Below, one piece after another: positions 1-5,966 of a stretch of 12,972 bases of DNA (within the stretch, counting starts at the first letter, position 1; each line of letters starts with the position of its first letter). Origin of the DNA: Prevotella sp. (lineage in GTDB: Bacteria; Bacteroidota; Bacteroidia; Bacteroidales; Bacteroidaceae); contig JAJPZD010000076.1 in the NCBI GenBank assembly GCA_021204605.1, positions 1 through 12,972 of the forward strand. The letters are read 5' to 3'. The notes beneath the pieces were generated by a model. It worked only from the letters and a program-made list of their open reading frames with translations. It did not search any database and was not told the origin of the DNA. The position numbers were made by a program, and so were the translations under genes.

Positions 1-2021
1 TAGTCGTACCAGTCGCCAAGACCATGACTGACAATGCCATTCTCCGAGCGGGATGTGAGATAATCAACATAACTGCGCATTGCCGGGTAGTTGCGGGTTA
101 TCAAAGTGCTGTCGCCATACTGCTCATAATACATGAACGGAAGGATGAGCAGCGTGCTGCCCCATTCAGGTGAGTCGTCAAACAGGTTGCCGAAAGACAC
201 ATATTGCGGTGCTATAGTCGGCACCATGCCATCATCTTTCTGCGTGTCGGTAATGTCACGGATAACTTTCGGCACATAGCAGGTCATATCGTAATTATAC
301 AGCAGGCTTGGCCCGCAAAGGTGGTCTTGTTCAAGCCAGCCGAGTTTCTCACGGTGAGGGCAGTCGGTGAGTACGCTCTGCATATTGCTCCTCTCCGCAC
401 GCTCTATCAGGCGGTGTGTCTGTGTGAACAAGGGGTTGGAACACTCGAAAGAAGAAACCTCGTCGGCAGAGTTGTAAACGAAACAACTTTGCAGGTCGGT
501 TATCACTGGAAGGTCATCAGGGTTCGGCTCCCCTTCGAGGACTGCTCCTTCCACCTGAATGTAGCGGAAACCATAATAAGAGAAACGGGGATGCCATGTC
601 TCTATGCCATCACCACTCAGCGTATATTCATAATAATGCTGCCGCCCTGTCTGTCGCTGGTCGCACGCCCCTTGTTTGGTCAGTTTTTCCGCCACGACAA
701 GCGTTATTTTCTGTCCACGCTTGCCCTTGACGGTTATTTCAGGGAAACCGGCGAGGTTCTGTCCCATGTCAGCCACGAAAGCCGAAGGGTCGATGTCGCG
801 TTTTGTCGCTGCCGAGGCAGCAGCCAACGAGTCGGCAGGTATTTTGCTTGTTGACACGATACCGAAACGCTCCATTATTTTCACGGGCTGTACGGTCTGC
901 GGCGTCAGAATGCCGGAAGGTCCCTCCACCTCGACAACAGGAAACCATCTGCTGTCATCAAAACCGGCGTTGTCATAACCTTCCTGATATAATCGCGCAT
1001 CGTATGACTCACCACCGTAGATGCTGTTGTAGGTAACAGGACTAAGAGCATATTTCCAGTCGGTGTCGCTGACAATCGTCTTACTGCTGCCATCCATATA
1101 GCTTATCTCCATACGTAGCAACAGCTGGGGCGCACCGAAACTCGTCTGTAGTTTTCCGTAATGCCCAAGTCGCTGGACATTGAAAAAGCCGTTGCCGAGC
1201 AACACACTGACAGCATTGCCGCCGGAAACCAAAATCTGCGTAACATCGTAAGTGTTGTAATATACCGTCTTGTCGTACTCGCTCCACACAGGTGCAAACT
1301 CACTGTCGCCAATCTTCTGACCGTTGATACTCATCTCGTAATGTCCCATGCCACTGACATATACCACAGCATTGGCAACCTGTCTGCCATCATTGTTGAA
1401 CTCCTTCCTTACTATTATGCTCCTTGATGACAGCGAGTCAACGACATCCCATTTCTCCTTGAACTCCTCCTTGCTGAACTCGCCGTTTGACCACCGTCCT
1501 TCGGGCAGACGGGCAGCATCTTTCGTTATGGCACCTATCCATTTGGCATCCAATGACTTAGGAGCAACACGGATATTCTGCCTTTTGCTCCATTCGGATG
1601 ACTTGTTTTTGCTGTCCCAGACACGTACCTGCCAGTAATATCCAAGATTATTGGAAATTAGATTCGGCAATGAAACAAGTTGACTTTGGTCGGAGACAGT
1701 TTTGCCAGAATCATAAACGGTCTTGTCGGTAAAATTCTCGCAAATTTTTATCTGATAAGCAGTCTGCGCATCACCATTGGCATCAGAAATCATTTGCCAG
1801 CCCATGTGGATGTCACCATGCGTAACTGCCAAACCCTGTTGAAAGTTGCATGTCAGTTTGGTGACTGAAAGTTTGGCATGGCAAGGGAGAATGGTGAATA
1901 GAAGAAAGATGAAAAAAACAGCCCCCTCCAACCTCCCCCCATAGGGGAGGCTAAAGCCCCTACCAACCTCCCCCCTAAGGGGGAGGCTTATGTTAGATTT
2001 AAGGATATGTGCTATATTCAT
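1..2021 (-). CDS. Alpha-L-rhamnosidase, GH78 family, 3' end outside the window
   Basis: Probably a secreted or periplasmic enzyme that removes terminal alpha-L-rhamnose from plant glycans. The frame is open from ATG at 2021 to base 1, giving 673 codons. Residues 35-49 form a hydrophobic core ending in CHA, so this is a signal peptide with probable cleavage after A49. A fibronectin-like N-terminal sandwich follows (about 50-150). About residues 210-235 resemble the Bac_rhamnosid_N domain (VSGMGHYEMSINGQKIGD). The GH78 catalytic-region motif DCPHREKLGW starts at D553, with E558 a likely acidic catalytic residue by family analogy. GLGDWYD ends at residue 673. The second catalytic Glu of the family would lie beyond the window. 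The start is 18 bases after the stop of the DUF5703-like gene, in the same frame, and the spacer is almost purely A/T with no Shine-Dalgarno sequence. Oddity: residues 12-34 are encoded by two tandem palindromic repeats. Family assignment is firm; substrate is inferred. Confidence 0.9.
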   Translation of the reverse strand, partial: MNIAHILKSNISLPLRGEVGRGFSLPYGGRLEGAVFFIFLLFTILPCHAKLSVTKLTCNFQQGLAVTHGDIHMGWQMISDANGDAQTAYQIKICENFTDKTVYDSGKTVSDQSQLVSLPNLISNNLGYYWQVRVWDSKNKSSEWSKRQNIRVAPKSLDAKWIGAITKDAARLPEGRWSNGEFSKEEFKEKWDVVDSLSSRSIIVRKEFNNDGRQVANAVVYVSGMGHYEMSINGQKIGDSEFAPVWSEYDKTVYYNTYDVTQILVSGGNAVSVLLGNGFFNVQRLGHYGKLQTSFGAPQLLLRMEISYMDGSSKTIVSDTDWKYALSPVTYNSIYGGESYDARLYQEGYDNAGFDDSRWFPVVEVEGPSGILTPQTVQPVKIMERFGIVSTSKIPADSLAAASAATKRDIDPSAFVADMGQNLAGFPEITVKGKRGQKITLVVAEKLTKQGACDQRQTGRQHYYEYTLSGDGIETWHPRFSYYGFRYIQVEGAVLEGEPNPDDLPVITDLQSCFVYNSADEVSSFECSNPLFTQTHRLIERAERSNMQSVLTDCPHREKLGWLEQDHLCGPSLLYNYDMTCYVPKVIRDITDTQKDDGMVPTIAPQYVSFGNLFDDSPEWGSTLLILPFMYYEQYGDSTLITRNYPAMRSYVDYLTSRSENGIVSHGLGDWYD
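1920..1952 (+). repeat. Palindromic GC-rich repeat, copy 1
   Basis: This 33-bp element begins AGCCCCCTCC and ends GGGGAGGCT, with a short inner palindrome (CCTCCCC and GGGGAGG around CCAT). It lies within codons 24-34 of the rhamnosidase, in the n-region of the signal peptide. It is a direct repeat of copy 2, separated from it by two bases. It is one base shorter than copies 2 and 3, with changes at the hairpin loop. Its left flank (AAAAACAG) is the same as that of copy 3, so the true element may be longer. Confidence 0.88.
1955..1988 (+). repeat. Palindromic GC-rich repeat, copy 2
   Basis: This 34-bp element contains CCTCCCCCCTAAGGGGGAGG, an 8-bp perfect stem (CCTCCCCC/GGGGGAGG) with a 4-base loop. 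It encodes residues 12 to about 23 of the rhamnosidase on the opposite strand. It differs from the reverse complement of copy 3 at only two positions (TA in place of CT, bases 7-8). Copies 1 and 2 plus the two-base link span exactly 69 bases, which is 23 codons, so the reading frame is kept. Confidence 0.9.
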
Positions 2022-2039
2022 ATTTTTATATTTTTTATA

Positions 2040-4331
2040 CTATTTCTTATCCAATATCTTTCCATCTTTCTTAACCACATAGCTAATCATAGCCTCCCCC
2101 TTAGGGGGGAGGTTGGAGGGGGCTGTTTTTATTTCCCCCTCCACGATTCTACCATTTGTCGCATTTAGTTTGAATTTAGCATTCCACTCTTTCGGCCAAG
2201 CCGGGAAGAACAAGAGAGAGCCATCGGGAGCTTCCTGAAGGAGCATCTCCTGCAGACCAATCATAGCGGAGCCGCCACGGTTACAATCGGGAGCCCAGTC
2301 GAAGCCCTGTTCCCAGAAAGCAGGAAAGCGGAATGGTCCGTCGGCGAATTTCTCTGTTGTGAGTTGTTTCGCCTCAACGGTAATGCCGAGACATGCAGCC
2401 CAGATATTGTCTTGTTTCCAACCCTTTGATGACCGCATCTCTACCACATGAGGGTCTTTCATGTATGTGTTTCGGGCAATGTTCAGGTCGGGCCGTCCCA
2501 TACCATATATGCGCCACGGAAAGACAGGGTAGAGTTGGGGAGATTCCACATTTTGTATGCGTTCCCACACGAGGGCAGGAGCTATGCAACTATCGCCTGA
2601 AATCACTTGAAAAGGGATGTCCGGTATGCGGTTTTTCATTCTGTAATCTATGATACAATCATCATAGTTGAGACCCATAGAGTCCTGTTTTATGTGATTA
2701 AGGCTATCATCATATCTTTCGCACTGTTCCAATACGGTTTTGAGAGCCGCAATGGTACTCGATGCATTATACGCCATTTTGTAAGTCTCGCACCCGGAAG
2801 AAGGGTAAAGCACCAACTTGCCATCTCCGTTCAGAGCCTTTGAGCCACGCTGTTTTGCAAGATATTGATAATGCTCATCAAAGAACAGCAGGCTCTGACG
2901 TATCAGAGGCACATATTTCGTGATATCCAACCCTACATATTCGTGGGCATAGAGTATCATAGAGCAAAATTCGAGAGATGTGTCCCAAAGATATTCAAGC
3001 CAGGCGTTACGCTCCGTACCATAGTCAGTGCCCTCCGTATGCTTGCCATATTCAGCAGGGTTGGGCAAGCCGAAATTCTCTATCTGTTCGGTGAACGAGG
3101 CACCGTCGTGTCCCCAATAATATTGTGTCCGTTTTACGGCTGTTGGCAGCATGCGCAGGTAAGTGTCAAACTGAGCTGCCATCATGTCGATGTCACCGCT
3201 TTTCAGCATACCCCAATACACAAGACGCTGGTTTTGAGCCGTCATTGTTCCACCGCCCCACCTACGGTAGTCGGGGGTGAACGGTGTGTTCTCGTCAACA
3301 TAAATCGGGTCGAAGGTGAACAGTCCTCCATTGAATTTAGTGGGCCACTCTCCGTAGGCGTTGCAGCCAAGCATATAGCGGAATAGTTCATAATTGCGGG
3401 TGATATTCCTCGCCTCGCCCTCAGCGATGATATAGCTCCTTTGCCAATAGGCGTGCCACCACTGTGCGCTGCGCTTGCGCGACTCCTTAGCAGAAGGGAG
3501 GGCAGGAGCGTTGTCGCCATTATAAAGGTTTATAGTTATTGTTGACTTGCGTATATTCTGTGCTTTGAAATTCCATGAGCGGTAATCCGTTGAGGTATAA
3601 AATCCATCGCTTGTACCAATAAATGTGAAGTCGGGGGCATACATATCGCCACCGAAACGCATACCGCCGATAGGGTTGTACAGTTCTGACTTTATACTGT
3701 CGAGTTGCTCCCTGCTGACGGTGAAGTCGAAAACTGTTTTCTCACGGTTCTTATGCCAAAATGATAGCTTGTTGCCATCTGCCTGTATAGAATCCTGATA
3801 TGTGGTGCAGTCGCCTGGCAGCACCCATTTATAGGAGCATTGCTGACATTCTTCCTTTGTTACGGGTCTGTCCTTGTAACGCCAACTCTCATAGCTTAAC
3901 GTGGCATCGACTTTTTCATTAGTGTTTATCTCAGCATATACAGCAGAAGTGAAAACATCAGCCCACAGGCATATCTCGGCAGCGCCGGACTTGATATATA
4001 CAGCACCATCGTCTAAGCAAAGAATTTGTTCGAAATCGTCTCTCCCTTTCTCAAATGGGTTGGGGGAGAGGGCAATGCGAAATCTCCCGGCTTTGAGAAG
4101 CGTGTTGTTCTCATCGAACATGCCGCTACGGGAGACATAGAAAAGTATGTCTCCATCCTCTACCCATACGTTCATGCCCACATCGTGACCGCCGCAGGGC
4201 ATAGACCCCGACGAGTTCTCACTCTGCGTTGTCCAGATATAGTCATCTGGCACATAGTCGGCTGCAATGGCATTGATATTTGGAAACAGAAAGGCGATGC
4301 CAACCGCTATACTTGATATTATGTATCTCAT
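2040..4331 (-). CDS. DUF5703-like putative glycoside hydrolase, secreted, 763 residues
   Basis: Probably a secreted carbohydrate-active enzyme of unproven activity. Residues 1 to about 24 are a signal peptide (hydrophobic stretch, then NAIAA). The N-terminal part has the motif SMPCGGHDVGMNVWVEDGD (from residue 43), followed by SRSG and FDENNTLLKAG, which I recognise from memory as the DUF5703 pattern seen in Bacteroidota polysaccharide loci. The rest is rich in aromatic residues (for example WWHAYWQRS) and helical segments. This suggests a beta-sandwich plus (alpha/alpha)6-barrel like GH95/GH65 enzymes, but that is inference. It starts 3 bases after the esterase stop and ends 18 bases before the rhamnosidase start, so all three are probably one transcript. 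Residues 736-747 are encoded by a palindromic repeat, and the tail MISYVVKKDGKILDKK follows it. I am sure it is a gene and moderately sure of the family. Confidence 0.8.
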   Translation of the reverse strand: MRYIISSIAVGIAFLFPNINAIAADYVPDDYIWTTQSENSSGSMPCGGHDVGMNVWVEDGDILFYVSRSGMFDENNTLLKAGRFRIALSPNPFEKGRDDFEQILCLDDGAVYIKSGAAEICLWADVFTSAVYAEINTNEKVDATLSYESWRYKDRPVTKEECQQCSYKWVLPGDCTTYQDSIQADGNKLSFWHKNREKTVFDFTVSREQLDSIKSELYNPIGGMRFGGDMYAPDFTFIGTSDGFYTSTDYRSWNFKAQNIRKSTITINLYNGDNAPALPSAKESRKRSAQWWHAYWQRSYIIAEGEARNITRNYELFRYMLGCNAYGEWPTKFNGGLFTFDPIYVDENTPFTPDYRRWGGGTMTAQNQRLVYWGMLKSGDIDMMAAQFDTYLRMLPTAVKRTQYYWGHDGASFTEQIENFGLPNPAEYGKHTEGTDYGTERNAWLEYLWDTSLEFCSMILYAHEYVGLDITKYVPLIRQSLLFFDEHYQYLAKQRGSKALNGDGKLVLYPSSGCETYKMAYNASSTIAALKTVLEQCERYDDSLNHIKQDSMGLNYDDCIIDYRMKNRIPDIPFQVISGDSCIAPALVWERIQNVESPQLYPVFPWRIYGMGRPDLNIARNTYMKDPHVVEMRSSKGWKQDNIWAACLGITVEAKQLTTEKFADGPFRFPAFWEQGFDWAPDCNRGGSAMIGLQEMLLQEAPDGSLLFFPAWPKEWNAKFKLNATNGRIVEGEIKTAPSNLPPKGEAMISYVVKKDGKILDKK
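2091..2124 (-). repeat. Palindromic GC-rich repeat, copy 3, inverted
   Basis: This 34-bp copy is in the opposite orientation to copies 1 and 2 and lies inside the last codons of the DUF5703-like gene, encoding TAPSNLPPKGEA (residues 736-747). It contains the same 8-bp stem and 4-base loop. A further perfect 8-bp inverted pair, GGAGGGGG at 2115-2122 and CCCCCTCC at 2135-2142, extends the structured region into the preceding codons. Together with copy 2 it forms an inverted repeat with 32 of 34 positions matching, enclosing 1989-2090. Confidence 0.9.
4040..4070. repeat. 7-bp inverted repeat inside the DUF5703-like gene
   Basis: CTCTCCC at 4040-4046 and GGGAGAG at 4064-4070 are exact reverse complements, 17 bases apart. 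They lie in codons 88-98 (LSPNPFEKGRD). The composition resembles the G/C-tract palindromes near the end of the same gene, but the sequence is different. The codons may simply be native to this protein family, so its status as a mobile repeat is doubtful. Confidence 0.35.
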
Positions 4332-4334
4332 ATA

Positions 4335-5762
4335 CTATTCATCCCAATCGTCTGTCCTGAACGAGCTTACAGGCAGACCATCGCAGAAAAGGTCGCCCTG
4401 TGCCCAATCGCTGAAAGCATAGCGCACTGCAACGGGAGCGGCAACGGAGTCGCACTTCACATATACCTTACTGCGGTCTATCCACGCCTTCGCAGAGTGG
4501 AATACCTTGTCCTCGCCGGCAACCTCGAAAAGGTCGCTCTTGTAACCGTTCTCACCGTATATCCACATGTCGGCACGCTCAAAACTGACAACAGCAGTGT
4601 CGTTCTTGAATGTAACATCATTGTAGTAAGCACTCTTCGACTTGAATCCTTTTATTCCGTATGTGTTTTCCAAAGCAAGCAATGCGAGACGCTGACCTGC
4701 AATGCTCTTCTTGCGGGGATGAATACCGTATTCAAGACCGGCATCCATGAGAACAGCCATGCCAACGTTGTCGCTCATCTGTTCCGCCTTTGACTGTTGC
4801 TCACGCAGGAAAGCACTGTTCACGGTGTAACCGATAAGTTTATAGTCGTAAGGTGCTATCTGACAATAGTAGAAAGGAAAATTCCCCTCTCCCCATTCTG
4901 ACCGCCACCCGGCAATCAGCGTAGTCAACATATCTGCGTAGGTTGGGTAGCGGTTGACGTTTTCCTCACCCTGATACCATATTACACCACGCATGGATAT
5001 GCCTATCAATGGGTGGAGCATTCCATTGTAAAGCACTGTCGGAGTGCGGTTTTTAGATGGTATGTCCTCCGGCGACTGTGGTATCTTGGCATCTGGGAAC
5101 GCCTGCAACCACTCCGGTGTCATCCACGCCTCGCAAGCGGAACCGCCCCAAGCGGCTACGATAAGTCCTACTGGTACATCAAGCACCTGGCGCAGCTCAC
5201 GGCCGAAATAATAGGCCGTCGCACTGAACTCTCTTACTGATTCTGGATTAGCCTCACGCCAAGCCCCCCTTACAGTATCAACAGGAGCAAACTGACTGTT
5301 CTGCTTCACTGTGAAAAGACGGAGATTACAGTCTGTGCTGTGCAATATGTCAATAATGCCGTTTTCTACAGGTTGGTTTTTGTATCCTTTCATCGGCATC
5401 TCCATATTGCTTTGGCCAGAGCATAGCCACACCTCGCCGATGAGGATATTGTTGAGCTCTGTTCTCTCGCCATCGGAAAAGGTTATTTGATATGGCCCAC
5501 CGGCTTCCGGCGTCTTTATAGACGTTTTCCACTTACCGTTGCTGTCGCTCTTTGCCACATACGTTTTCTTGTCCCACGAGGTGGTTATCTTTACTACAGA
5601 AGATTCCTTTGCCGTTCCCCATAGGTTTGCGCTCGTCTCACGTTGCAACACCATACCGTCTGAGAAGAATTTCGGTAATGTTATCTTTGCTCTGATACTT
5701 GTGGTTGTGAGCAGTAAGCAAAAAAACAATAATTTTGTAATTTTTATATTCATGATTTTCAT
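4335..5762 (-). CDS. Sialate O-acetylesterase-family esterase (SGNH hydrolase), exported
   Basis: Predicted to remove O-acetyl groups from a glycan in the periplasm or outside the cell, opening it to the hydrolases encoded downstream. The 475-residue protein starts with a lysine-bearing n-region, a hydrophobic core (LLFFCLLL) and a likely cleavage after A25. Family motifs are GQSNM at 116-120 with nucleophile S118, AAWGGSACEAW at 203-213, and VIWYQGEENVN at 260-270. MDAGLEYGIHPRKK at 339-352 carries H348, the likely catalytic His, with D340 nearby. Members of this family in polysaccharide loci often act on plant acetyl esters, not sialic acid; here the rhamnosidase neighbour points to an acetylated pectin-type glycan, by inference. 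ATG at 5762 was chosen as the longest start; ATG at 5753 (M4) is equally possible and would also leave a signal peptide. It is the first gene of the three-gene operon. Confidence 0.9.
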   Translation of the reverse strand: MKIMNIKITKLLFFCLLLTTTSIRAKITLPKFFSDGMVLQRETSANLWGTAKESSVVKITTSWDKKTYVAKSDSNGKWKTSIKTPEAGGPYQITFSDGERTELNNILIGEVWLCSGQSNMEMPMKGYKNQPVENGIIDILHSTDCNLRLFTVKQNSQFAPVDTVRGAWREANPESVREFSATAYYFGRELRQVLDVPVGLIVAAWGGSACEAWMTPEWLQAFPDAKIPQSPEDIPSKNRTPTVLYNGMLHPLIGISMRGVIWYQGEENVNRYPTYADMLTTLIAGWRSEWGEGNFPFYYCQIAPYDYKLIGYTVNSAFLREQQSKAEQMSDNVGMAVLMDAGLEYGIHPRKKSIAGQRLALLALENTYGIKGFKSKSAYYNDVTFKNDTAVVSFERADMWIYGENGYKSDLFEVAGEDKVFHSAKAWIDRSKVYVKCDSVAAPVAVRYAFSDWAQGDLFCDGLPVSSFRTDDWDE

Positions 5763-5826
5763 AATATTATGTTTTAGTTGTATAGAAAATTATAAGGTAA
5801 AATCTTATAATCAATCATTTTAATTG

Positions 5827-5860
5827 CAAATTTAGAAAAAATACTCAATAAAAGTTCAAG
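5827..5860 (-). promoter_or_regulatory. Candidate promoter of the esterase-DUF5703-rhamnosidase operon
   Basis: On the minus strand, TAAATTTG (5834-5827) matches the Bacteroidota -7 box TAnnTTTG. CTTG (5860-5857) lies 22 bases upstream as a weak -33 element. The predicted start site near 5820 would give a leader of about 58 bases before the ATG at 5762. The surrounding sequence is very AT-rich, which lowers confidence. Confidence 0.5.
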
Positions 5861-5914
5861 TTTGATATTGTTTTTTGACTTTATTGCTAAGAATGTGGGC
5901 TTTTAATAACCAAA

Positions 5915-5942
5915 GCAGGGAAAGCTCTGTCGCCCTCCCTGC
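5915..5942 (-). terminator. Hairpin terminator after secDF
   Basis: On the minus strand, GCAGGGA and TCCCTGC form a 7-bp stem around a 14-base loop, starting about 24 bases after the secDF stop. The following sequence, TTTGGTTATT, is only a weak U-tract. It sits between secDF and the esterase operon, where transcription should end. Confidence 0.6.
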
Positions 5943-5966
5943 CTTATAATCATAATAATGTGTACT

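Noticed and set aside
204..854. 216-codon plus-strand open frame
   Set aside because: It lies opposite the GH78 rhamnosidase frame, which has clear family motifs (including DCPHRE), and the plus-strand translation resembles no family and has no start signals.
1929..1931. Alternative TTG start (L31) for the rhamnosidase downstream of most of the repeats
   Set aside because: It would give an n-region with no positive charge before the hydrophobic core, and the ATG at 2021 has the expected AT-rich context and operon spacing.
2022..2039. Intergenic terminator between the DUF5703-like gene and the rhamnosidase
   Set aside because: The 18-base spacer is A/T-only apart from one base, with no hairpin of its own. 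The nearby GC stems lie in coding sequence and are not followed by a U-tract in the right place.
1920..2124. CRISPR-like array from the three related repeats
   Set aside because: Only three copies, in mixed orientation, with a 2-base and a 102-base spacing, inside coding sequence. This fits dispersed palindromic repeats, not an array.
2865..3386. 173-codon plus-strand open frame
   Set aside because: Antisense to the well-supported DUF5703-like gene; composition and position fit a shadow frame.
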